Assembly: GCA_030683705.1 (NCBI GenBank) | Contig: JAUXPP010000070.1 | Span: 1 to 64,000 of the forward strand | Direction of reading: 5' to 3' | From: Polaromonas sp. | GTDB lineage: Bacteria > Pseudomonadota > Gammaproteobacteria > Burkholderiales > Burkholderiaceae_C | DNA length: 64,000 nt | Shown here: positions 25,512 through 32,889 of the stretch, piece by piece | How the letters are laid out: each line of letters starts with the position of its first letter | How positions within the stretch are numbered: position 1 is the first letter of the stretch | Notes under the pieces: model-generated | The model's input: the letters and a program-made list of their open reading frames with translations, nothing else | The model's database searches: none | Told to the model about the DNA's origin: nothing | Translations under genes and position numbers: made by a program

Positions 25512-26165
25512 ATGTCCCCCCACCCTTGCCCTGAACGACGCCGGCTGCTGCTGGCCGGCCTGGGCGCCGCCCTGCTGGCATCCGGCTGCTCCAGGCCGGG
25601 CAAGCCCAAGGCGAAGACCCTGCCGAAGGAAGCGACCCTGCTGTGCCTCGGCGACTCGCTGACTTTCGGTTATGGCGCCGCCGCCGGCACGGCCTACCCC
25701 GCGCAGCTCGAGGCACTGACCGGCTACACCGTCCAGAACGCCGGGATCAATGGCGACACCAGCGAGGGCGCGCTGGGCCGCCTGCCCGCGCTGCTGGCCG
25801 GCAATGCGCCGGGGCTGGTGCTGCTGTCCATAGGCGGCAACGACTTCCTGCGCAAATGGCCGGAGGAGCGCACCCGTGCGGCGCTCACGCAGCTGGTGCA
25901 GACCGCTGCCGCGAGCACGCAGGTCGTGCTGATCGCCCAGCCGCGGCCCGAGCTGATGGCCGCCGCCCTGGGCTCGCTAAACGATCACCCGCTATATGCC
26001 ACTGTGGCCGAAGCGACCGGCGTGCCGCTGTTCGAGGGCGGCTGGTCGCATGTGTTGTCGCGCGCCGAGCTGCGCTCGGACCAGATCCATGCCAACAGCG
26101 AAGGCTACAAGGTGTTTGCCGAACGCCTGGCCGGCTGGCTGCGCAAGCAGAAGTACATCGCCTGA
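25512..26165 (+). CDS. GDSL/SGNH-family arylesterase/lysophospholipase, lipoprotein
   Basis: The 217-residue TesA-like hydrolase shows all four SGNH blocks: GDSLTFGYG (catalytic Ser), AGINGDTSEG (Gly), LLSIGGNDFL (Asn) and DQIHANSEGY (Asp and His). The N terminus MSPHPCPERRRLLLAGLGAALLASGCSRPG is a lipoprotein signal with lipobox ASGC, which is unusual because TesA itself has a cleavable signal. TesA-type enzymes hydrolyse acyl-CoA, esters or lysophospholipids. The ATG at 25512 is the one that places the signal at the N terminus; the frame is open further upstream. It is a single gene. Confidence 0.9.
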   Translation: MSPHPCPERRRLLLAGLGAALLASGCSRPGKPKAKTLPKEATLLCLGDSLTFGYGAAAGTAYPAQLEALTGYTVQNAGINGDTSEGALGRLPALLAGNAPGLVLLSIGGNDFLRKWPEERTRAALTQLVQTAAASTQVVLIAQPRPELMAAALGSLNDHPLYATVAEATGVPLFEGGWSHVLSRAELRSDQIHANSEGYKVFAERLAGWLRKQKYIA

Positions 26166-26243
26166 TTCGCCGGATGCCGCGCTCGGGCCTTGATCAGCTC
26201 GGATGCTCCCAGCCGCGCCTGAGCGCTGAGCAGCACATCACCG

Positions 26244-26648
26244 TCAGGGGCCAACCGGTTCCGGGATCTTCGCGGTCACCTTGATCTCGAAGTCGAACCC
26301 CGCCAGCCAGTTGACGCCCACCGCCGTCCAGCTCGGATAAGGCGCTTCCGGGAAGATTTCATCTTTAACGCTCAGGACCGTGCCGAACTGTTTTTCAGGA
26401 TCGGTGTGAAGAGTCATCACGTCGACGATATCGTCAAGCCCGCATCCACCGGCTTTCAGCGTCGCCTGCAGATTGGCGAATGCCAGGCGAACCTGCGCCT
26501 CAAAGTCCGGCTCGGGTGAGCCGTCTTCACGGCTGCCCACCTGCCCAGAGACGAACAGAAAGCCGTTGGACCTGACGGCTGGCGAATAGCGGTGGTGTTC
26601 ATAAAGGGCCTGCCGCCCGGCCGGAAAAACCACGTCACGTTTGTTCAT
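26244..26648 (-). CDS. RidA/YjgF/Rid-family protein
   Basis: The 134-residue protein shows the Rid fold landmarks: YSPAVRSNGFLFVSGQVG near the N terminus, QVRLAFANLQATLKAGGCGLDDIV in the middle, and the C-terminal PYPSWTAVGVNWLAGFDFEIKVTAKIP. Canonical RidA has an arginine in the IPxxxPARxxxxV motif that binds 2-imino acids; here the position reads PYPSWTAV, so the key arginine is missing. It is therefore likely one of the Rid subfamilies without classic enamine deaminase activity. It is divergent from a LysR-type gene, which may regulate it. Confidence 0.85.
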   Translation of the reverse strand: MNKRDVVFPAGRQALYEHHRYSPAVRSNGFLFVSGQVGSREDGSPEPDFEAQVRLAFANLQATLKAGGCGLDDIVDVMTLHTDPEKQFGTVLSVKDEIFPEAPYPSWTAVGVNWLAGFDFEIKVTAKIPEPVGP

Positions 26649-26790
26649 GTCTGTGCTCCATCAGTGGGGCCACGCGACCCCGGGGGTTAAAGATGAAGTC
26701 ACTGTAGGCCGCAAGGTCTGGCGGATAAACAGGCAAGCCCACGCATCACTATTCGTAAAATCCAAACAATCATCAACGCCGGGAGTTCCC

Positions 26791-27714
26791 ATGGACCGCT
26801 TCGATGCCATGCAGGCCTTTGCCCGCGTTGTGGAAACCGGCAGCTTCACCAAAGCGGCCGACACCCTGCACATGAGCAGGACCAGCGTGACGCAACTGGT
26901 GCAGCAACTGGAGGCGCGGCTGCGCGTCAGGCTGCTCAACCGCACCACCCGCAAGGTCAACGTGACGGCCGACGGCGCCGCCTACTACGAGCGTGTGCTG
27001 CGGGTGCTGGCCGACGTGGACGACGCCGAGACCAGCCTGTCCGGCGCCTCGGCCTCGCCGCGCGGCCGGCTGCGGGTGGACGTGCCCAGTCCGCTGGCGC
27101 GCATGATCCTCATCCCCGCCCTGCCGGCGTTTTATGCGCGCTATCCGGACATCCAGCTCGACATGGGCGTCAGCGACCGCATGGTGGACATCATTGGCGA
27201 AAACGTGGACTGCGTGGTGCGCGGTGGCGAACTGACCGACCTGTCGCTGATGGCCCGCCACATCGGCGATCTGCAGCTCGGTGTGTATGCCGCACCCGCC
27301 TACCTGAAGCTGGCTGGCCTGCCCGCGCACCCGCGCGAACTGGAGGACACGCACCACCGCATCGTCGGTTTTCTGTGGGCACGCACCGGCAAGGCCGTGC
27401 CCTATGCGATGCACTCAGGTGACGAGAGCCTCAAGGTGCAGGGCCGCCACGCCCTTGCTGTCGACGACGGCAACGCCTACCTCGCCGCCGGCCTGGCCGG
27501 CCTGGGCATTCTCTGGCTGCCCGATTACATGGCCAGGCCGCACCGCGCCAGTGGTGAGCTGGTGCCGCTGTTCGAAGACTGGCGTCTCGATGCCATGCCG
27601 CTGTACATTGCGTTTCCGCCGAACCGGCATGTGAGTGCAAAGTTGCGGGTGTTTATCGAGTGGGTGGCGGGCTTGATGGCGGAGCATGCCAACGCCGACA
27701 AGTCGCCCGCCTGA
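26791..27714 (+). CDS. LysR-family transcriptional regulator
   Basis: The 307-residue LysR-type regulator starts MDRFDAMQAFARVVETGSFT and has a winged helix-turn-helix at residues 1-60 (KAADTLHMSRTSVTQLVQQLEARL, then LLNRTTRKVNVT). A linker helix and a periplasmic-binding-protein-like effector domain follow, with the RGRLRVDVPSPLARMILIPALPAF start typical of this subgroup. The start at 26791 is supported by gggagttccc and by alignment to the family N terminus. It is transcribed away from the Rid-family gene 142 bases away. LysR proteins usually control the divergent neighbour, so the RidA-like gene is the most probable target; this is an inference. Confidence 0.9.
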   Translation: MDRFDAMQAFARVVETGSFTKAADTLHMSRTSVTQLVQQLEARLRVRLLNRTTRKVNVTADGAAYYERVLRVLADVDDAETSLSGASASPRGRLRVDVPSPLARMILIPALPAFYARYPDIQLDMGVSDRMVDIIGENVDCVVRGGELTDLSLMARHIGDLQLGVYAAPAYLKLAGLPAHPRELEDTHHRIVGFLWARTGKAVPYAMHSGDESLKVQGRHALAVDDGNAYLAAGLAGLGILWLPDYMARPHRASGELVPLFEDWRLDAMPLYIAFPPNRHVSAKLRVFIEWVAGLMAEHANADKSPA

Positions 27715-27769
27715 TTGATACACGCATCCCCCGGTTTTTCAGGAGAAGGCTTGCCTCTCGAAGCAGTCT

Positions 27770-28885
27770 CTATCCATCCACCAACTCAAACACCCCCAGC
27801 GCCTGCGGCTGGCCGTTGAGCAGCACATCGACGCGGTGTTTACCGGCGTGGTGCTTGCGGGTCGTCATCTCGGCAGTGGACACCGTCTTGCTCAAGCGCG
27901 CGGTGTCCCTGGGCGCCAGGTCCAGCACCTTGAGCTTGAACACCTTGGCGCTGGTCTTGCCGCTGGCCTTGACGTAGTGGATGCAGAAGTCCACCAGCAG
28001 GCGTTGCGCCTTGTGGCTGGTGTTGGTGATGTCGAAAGCGATAGTCACCTTCTCACCCATCACCACCCGCTTGGGAGTGATGCGCGCGTTCGCCACTTCG
28101 ACCTCTGCACTTTTGCCGAAACCCAGCGCCGACAGCGCACCGGCTTCGCCGCGTTTGACGGCGGAACGCAGCGCGTGCTGCACGATCCAACGGCGTTCGT
28201 CACTCGCGCCCTTGAGCCACTGCTTCGCCGTCTGCGCCAGCAGCTCCGGGTGGTCCTTGCCGATGTCGTTGAGGTTGTTGGCGACCGAGCGGCGCACATA
28301 CAGCGCCGGGTCGTCCCTGAGCAGCTCCAGCAGTTCGAGCACCGGCGCCGGATTTTTCTGGAAGGCCGGCAGGCGGCTGGCCCAGGGCAGGCGCGGGCGA
28401 CTGCCTTCGGACACCAGGCGCCGCACATGTTCGCTGGTGTCGCCGGTCCACTGCCTGAAACGCGCCAGCGTGGCCGCCTCGTGGTGCTGCAAAAAGGCGC
28501 GGATGCTGAACTCGGCGGTGAAACGCTGCGTCAGCGCATGTTGCGCGCGCATGGATTCCTCGAAGTGGCCAAGCCCGAACTGCGCGACAAACAGCGTGTG
28601 CGGCAAATACAAAAAGGAGCCCAGGCTCAGGCCCGGGTCGCGGCCGTGCGGCTGGTCCAGCGAGGCCAGCAGGATGGCGATGGCCTTCGGGTAATCGGCC
28701 GGCAAATGCCGCTGCAGCGCCTGCGCGATGTGTTTGCCACGCGGCATCAGGGCCAGGGCCTCATACCCCTCGAGTGCATCGTTCACAAACTTGCGCGACG
28801 CAAAGGCCGGAAACACCGCCGAGATCATGCGGGCAATCGCCTTGGGCACGTCGGCGCCGTACTGATTGACGAGGGGTTCTGCCAT
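27770..28885 (-). CDS. DNA alkylation repair (AlkD-like HEAT-repeat) protein
   Basis: The 371-residue protein has N-terminal MAEPLVNQYGADVPKAIARM followed by HEAT-like helical pairs. The part FSIRAFLQHHEAATLARFRQWTGDTSEHVRRLVSEGSRPRLPWA and LYVRRSVANNLNDIGKDHP are typical of the alkylation-repair HEAT family (PF08713). The C-terminal quarter (VVMGEKVTIAFDITNTSHKAQRLLVDF) is a beta-sandwich not found in AlkD itself. AlkD glycosylases remove N3- and N7-alkylpurines, but many family members are not proven enzymes. It ends 56 bases from the LysR gene and starts 4 bases before waaA. Two more alkylation-repair genes lie at 32.9-35.1 kb. Confidence 0.82.
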   Translation of the reverse strand: MAEPLVNQYGADVPKAIARMISAVFPAFASRKFVNDALEGYEALALMPRGKHIAQALQRHLPADYPKAIAILLASLDQPHGRDPGLSLGSFLYLPHTLFVAQFGLGHFEESMRAQHALTQRFTAEFSIRAFLQHHEAATLARFRQWTGDTSEHVRRLVSEGSRPRLPWASRLPAFQKNPAPVLELLELLRDDPALYVRRSVANNLNDIGKDHPELLAQTAKQWLKGASDERRWIVQHALRSAVKRGEAGALSALGFGKSAEVEVANARITPKRVVMGEKVTIAFDITNTSHKAQRLLVDFCIHYVKASGKTSAKVFKLKVLDLAPRDTARLSKTVSTAEMTTRKHHAGKHRVDVLLNGQPQALGVFELVDG

Positions 28886-28889
28886 CGAC

Positions 28890-30194
28890 TCAGCGTTCCA
28901 GAAAATGCGCCAGCGCCTGCACCGTGTTGGCGGCCGCGCCGCGGTGCTGCGCCGCAAAGCCCAGGCTGGCCTGCGCCGCATGCTGCTGGGTGGACGGGCG
29001 GGCCAGCATGGCGCAGGCGCTGCGCACGGCTTCGTCCATGCCGGCCACGCGGCGCGCCGCGCCGGCCGCCTCCGCCAGTTCGGACACCTCGGCAAAGTTG
29101 AAGGTGTGCGGGCCCATGATGACGGGGCAGCCGCAGGCGGCGGCCTCGATCAGGTTCTGTCCGCCCAATGGCTCGACGCTGCCACCCAGCAGGGCCACGT
29201 CGCTCATCGCGTACTACAGCGCCATCTCGCCGATGGAGTCGCCGAGCCAGACATCGGCGGCCTGCGGCGCGCCGTTCCAGGCCGAACGCCGCGCGACCGA
29301 CAGTCCGTGTTTTTCGGCCAGCGCCTGGACCTCGTCAAAGCGCTGCGGATGGCGCGGCACGATGAGCATCTGCGGCTCCTGGTTTGCTACGGTATTGATA
29401 GCTGCCTGCGCACGTCTGGATTGGGCCAGGGCCGTTATTTGTTTGAAAAATACGTCCTCCTCGCCTTCGCGCGAGCTGGCCAGCATCAGCACCGGCCGGC
29501 CCAGCGCCAGGCGCCAGGCGCGGCCCTGGGCCTGCTGCGCCTCGTCCGGCGTGGCGTCGAACTTGAGGTTGCCGAACACGCCCTGTACCGTGGCGCCGAG
29601 CTCGCGCAGGCGCTGCGCGTCGCTGTCGCTCTGCGCATACACCGCCGCCAGGCCGGCATAGGCAGGCCGTGACAACGGCGCCATGCGCGCCGCCCGCTGC
29701 AGCGACTTGTCGGACAGGCGCGCGTTCACCAGGACCAGCGGCACGCCGCGCGCCTGCGCGCAGGCCACGCTGTTGGGCCAGACCTCGGTTTCCAGCAGCA
29801 GGCCCAGGCGCGGCTGGAAGTGCGCAAAAAAACGCGCCACGGCGGCCTGGCTGTCCCAGGGCTGCCAGACCTGCACATCCCCTTCGCGCAGCAGGCCGGC
29901 GCCCTCGGCGCGCCCGGTGGCCGTGCCATGCGTCAGCAACACACGCAGGCCGGGCCAGCGCTCGCGCAAGGCCGCCAGCAGAATGCCGGCGGTACGGGTT
30001 TCACCGAGCGACACCGCATGCACCCAGACCAGCTCGGAGCGCAGCTCCGCAGGGTGGGTGTAAAAACCAAAACGCTCATCCACCGCTTCGAGGTAACCGG
30101 CCTCGGCCTGGCCGCGGCGCCGCAGCTTGCGCCGCAGAAAGGGCTGGGCCGCCCACATCAGCAGCGAATACAGCGTGCGCAGCATGGCTTCCAT
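28890..30194 (-). pseudogene. waaA: 3-deoxy-D-manno-octulosonic acid transferase WaaA, interrupted by an in-frame amber codon
   Basis: Read straight through, the frame 30194-28890 encodes about 433 residues with the WaaA layout: N-terminal MLRTLYSLLMWAAQPFLRRKL anchor, LVWVHAVSLGETRTA, GRPVLMLASSREGEED, VPRHPQRFDEV, and GDSIGEMAL then YAMSDVALLGGSVEPLGGQN. A TAG at 29216-29214 lies between GEMAL and YAMSD, where relatives have a tyrosine, so a single TAC to TAG change is enough. The codon removes the last 108 residues, with the Kdo-binding GGS...GG loop. WaaA transfers Kdo from CMP-Kdo to lipid A and is usually essential. The start overlaps the waaC stop (TGATG). Confidence 0.88.
29386..29414 (+). 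repeat. Dispersed GCTAC/ATAGCTG repeat inside waaA
   Basis: The copy gctacggtattgatagctg then cctgcgcacg lies in waaA in the orientation opposite to the gene. It is read in frame as RRAQAAINTVAN. It lies between the donor-binding core (EEDVFFKQITAL) and the VPRHPQRF motif. Confidence 0.8.
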
Positions 30195-31219
30195 CAGGCG
30201 GCACCTTGTGCTGTTTCCGGCGGCCGGCAGGCCAGCCAGGCCTGCCAGACCTGCGCCACCGTGGGGCACGGTTGTGCGAACACGCTGCGCTGGCGCGCGC
30301 TCGCCTCATCCGGCAGCGGCCCGGTGCGCCAGGCCGTGTCGAAGTTGTAAATCTGCACATGCGGCAGGTCCAGCGCCACCGCGATGTGGCTGAGGCCGCT
30401 GTCCACGCCGATGACACCGGCGCACTGCGCGAGTTGCGCTGTGAGTTCGTCCAGCGCCATCCGCGGCAACACGACAGCTTTGTTTTCGCTGGTGTTCAAG
30501 CCCTCGGCAATCGCCTGGCTGATGGCCAGCTCCGCGTCGCTGCCATGCGGCAGCGCGATCAGGTAGCCCGGGGCATTCAGTTGACGGCCCAGCGCCACCC
30601 AGTTCTCGACCGGCCAGAGCTTGTCGGCACGCGAGCTGCCGTGCACAAACGCTATCATTTCAGGAGCTGCTTGCGCAGTTCCGGTGCGGTCCGCAACGCG
30701 ATTCAAGCCATAGTCCGGGCGGGGAGCCGGGGTGTAGCCGAGCGCGCGCCCCGCCAGCGCGCGGCCGCGCAGCACGGCATGGCTGTGCGGCGGCAAGTCG
30801 ATCGCCACATCGGCCACCCAGCGTGTCGGCGCCTCGTAGCCCGAACCCTCGGTCTGGTTGGCCATGGCGTAACGCCGGCCACCGGGCGCCAGCCGCGCCA
30901 GCCAGGCCACCAGCGCCGACTTGGCGAGGCCCTGCAGGTCGATCACGGCATCGTAGGACTGGCTTTGCAGCTCGCGCCGGAAGGCGCGCCAGGCAGTGCG
31001 CGTGGCCGCGCTGAAAGGCGCCTTGCGCCAGCGCCGCAGCTCGCAGGGAATGACACGCTGCAGGCCGCGGCCCAGCAGCGGGCTCAGCAGCGGCGCAAAG
31101 GCTTTTTCCACCACCCAGTCGATTTGTGCGCCCGGATGCGCGGCCAGGATGTCCCGCACCACGGGCAGCGTGTGCACCACGTCGCCCAGTGACGAGAGTT
31201 TGACGATCAAAACCTTCAT
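30194..31219 (-). CDS. waaC: ADP-heptose:LPS heptosyltransferase I
   Basis: The 341-residue glycosyltransferase 9 family protein adds the first heptose to the Kdo of the LPS inner core. The start MKVLIVKLSSLGDVVHTLPVV is the conserved N terminus; I chose 31219, since the frame continues upstream without conserved residues. Other blocks are DLQGLAKSALVAWL, FVHGSSRADKLWPVENWVALG and VIGVDSGLSHIAVALDLPHVQIY. Before FVHGSSR the stretch GTAQAAPEMIA is encoded by the dispersed repeat at 30651-30684. The gene lies 28 bases after pgm and overlaps waaA by TGATG, so they form one LPS operon. Confidence 0.92.
   Translation of the reverse strand: MKVLIVKLSSLGDVVHTLPVVRDILAAHPGAQIDWVVEKAFAPLLSPLLGRGLQRVIPCELRRWRKAPFSAATRTAWRAFRRELQSQSYDAVIDLQGLAKSALVAWLARLAPGGRRYAMANQTEGSGYEAPTRWVADVAIDLPPHSHAVLRGRALAGRALGYTPAPRPDYGLNRVADRTGTAQAAPEMIAFVHGSSRADKLWPVENWVALGRQLNAPGYLIALPHGSDAELAISQAIAEGLNTSENKAVVLPRMALDELTAQLAQCAGVIGVDSGLSHIAVALDLPHVQIYNFDTAWRTGPLPDEASARQRSVFAQPCPTVAQVWQAWLACRPPETAQGAA
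30651..30684 (+). repeat. Dispersed GCTAT repeat inside waaC
   Basis: A copy (gctatcatttcaggagctgc then ttgcgcagttccgg) lies opposite to the gene direction and is read in frame as GTAQAAPEMIA. It sits in a surface linker before the donor-site motif HGSSRADKLW. Confidence 0.8.
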
Positions 31220-31247
31220 GCGGTCGATTGTCGCGTCGCAGGTTTGA

Positions 31248-32633
31248 CTAGTGCGCCGAAGCGGCAAAACTCGCGTCCGGCTTGACGCTGTGCAGCAGGC
31301 TCAGCATGTCGCTCTGGATGCGCTGGAGCGCGGCCTCGGTGTGGCCTTCAAAACGCAGCACCAGCACCGGCGTGGTGTTGGACGCGCGGATCAGGCCGAA
31401 GCCGTCCGGCCAGTCGACCCGCACGCCGTCGATGGTGCTGATCTTGGCGGGGGCCGCAAACGATGCGGTCTTGATGAGCTGCTCGACGACCGTGTGCGGC
31501 TCGCCTTCCTTGCAGGCGACGTTGAGCTCGGGCGTGCTGAAACTGGTCGGCAGGCCGTTGAGCAGCGCGCCGACGTCGGCCACCCGGCTCAGGATCTCCA
31601 GCAGGCGCGCGCCGGCATAGGTGCCGTCGTCGAAACCGAACCAGCGCTCCTTGAAAAAGATGTGGCCGCTCATCTCGCCGCCCAGCGGGGAATCGACTTC
31701 CTTCATCTTCGCCTTGATCAGCGAATGGCCGGTCCTGTACATCATGGGCACGCCGCCGGCCGCAGTGATCTCGGGCGCCAGCCGCTGCGAACATTTCACG
31801 TCGTAAACAATGGTGCCGCCCGGCACGCGCGACAGCACATCGCGGGCAAACAGCATCATCTGGCGGTCGGGGTAGATGTTCTGGCCGTCCCGCGTGACGA
31901 TGCCCAGGCGGTCGCCGTCGCCGTCGAACGCCAGGCCGATTTCGGCGTCGCCGGCCTGCAGCGCGGCGATCAGATCTTTCAGGTTCTCGGGTTTGCTCGG
32001 GTCCGGGTGGTGGTTGGGGAAGTCACCGTCGACCTCGCTGAACAGTTCGGTCACCTCACAACCGAGTGCGCGGAAGATGCCCGGGGCCGAAGCGCCGGCA
32101 ATGCCGTTGCCGGAATCGATCACCACCTTCATGGGCCGCGCCAGCTTGATGTCGGACACGATGCGGTCGCGGTAAGGCGCGAGCACGTTGACGTGGGTGA
32201 TTTTCCCGCTGCGGGCCGGCGCGGGGCTGTCGCCCGCTTCCATGCGCTGGCGCAAGCCCTGGATCTCGTCGCCGTAAATCGCGCGGCCGGCCATCACCAT
32301 CTTGAAGCCGTTGTAGTCCTTGGGATTGTGGCTGCCGGTGATCTGGATGCCGGAGTTCGCCAGCGTACAGGCGGCGAAATACAACATGGGCGTGGTGACC
32401 ATGCCGACATCGACCACATCGACGCCGCTGGCAACCAGGCCGCGGATCAGGGCCGCCGAGAGCGCCGGCCCGCTGACCCGGCCGTCGCGACCCACGGCGA
32501 CCACGGTCTCGCCCAGTGCCAGCGCACGGGTGCCGAACGCCAGCCCCAGGGCTTCGGCCACGGACTCGTTGACGGTGGACGGCACGACACCGCGGATGTC
32601 GTAAGCCTTGAAAATCGAGGGGTTCACCTGCAT
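31248..32633 (-). CDS. Phosphomannomutase/phosphoglucomutase (AlgC type)
   Basis: The 461-residue alpha-D-phosphohexomutase interconverts 1- and 6-phosphates of mannose or glucose for LPS and exopolysaccharide precursors. The active-site phosphoserine loop is GIQITGSHNPKDYNGFK, the magnesium loop is AFDGDGDRLGIV, the sugar-binding loop is GGEMSGHIFF, and the phosphate-binding loop is RASNTTPVLVLRFEG. The N terminus MQVNPSIFKAYDIRG is typical. The start at 32633 is supported by this conservation. The product is directly relevant to the following waaC-waaA genes, and the three form one minus-strand operon. I leave the symbol empty because algC, manB and pgm names are used interchangeably. Confidence 0.92.
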   Translation of the reverse strand: MQVNPSIFKAYDIRGVVPSTVNESVAEALGLAFGTRALALGETVVAVGRDGRVSGPALSAALIRGLVASGVDVVDVGMVTTPMLYFAACTLANSGIQITGSHNPKDYNGFKMVMAGRAIYGDEIQGLRQRMEAGDSPAPARSGKITHVNVLAPYRDRIVSDIKLARPMKVVIDSGNGIAGASAPGIFRALGCEVTELFSEVDGDFPNHHPDPSKPENLKDLIAALQAGDAEIGLAFDGDGDRLGIVTRDGQNIYPDRQMMLFARDVLSRVPGGTIVYDVKCSQRLAPEITAAGGVPMMYRTGHSLIKAKMKEVDSPLGGEMSGHIFFKERWFGFDDGTYAGARLLEILSRVADVGALLNGLPTSFSTPELNVACKEGEPHTVVEQLIKTASFAAPAKISTIDGVRVDWPDGFGLIRASNTTPVLVLRFEGHTEAALQRIQSDMLSLLHSVKPDASFAASAH

Positions 32634-32889
32634 GGGTCGGGTCTCCAGAGTTGCTGGCAGTACTGCAACCCGGGAGTAGCGGAACAAAATGAAAGGGATG
32701 GCTTTGTGCCCAGGGCAAGGCGCCAGCCGCAGCGAAGGCCGACCGCCTTCACAAGGATGGCAACGCCGCCATGGGTGCAAAGACGCGCTTTCATGTTTCG
32801 ATACTTCCGGGTCGCAGTACAAGGATTGTAGGCGCGGGGTGGGCGGGGAAGATGTCCGAAAACGGCTAGCGGATGTAGGCCCCAGCCGT

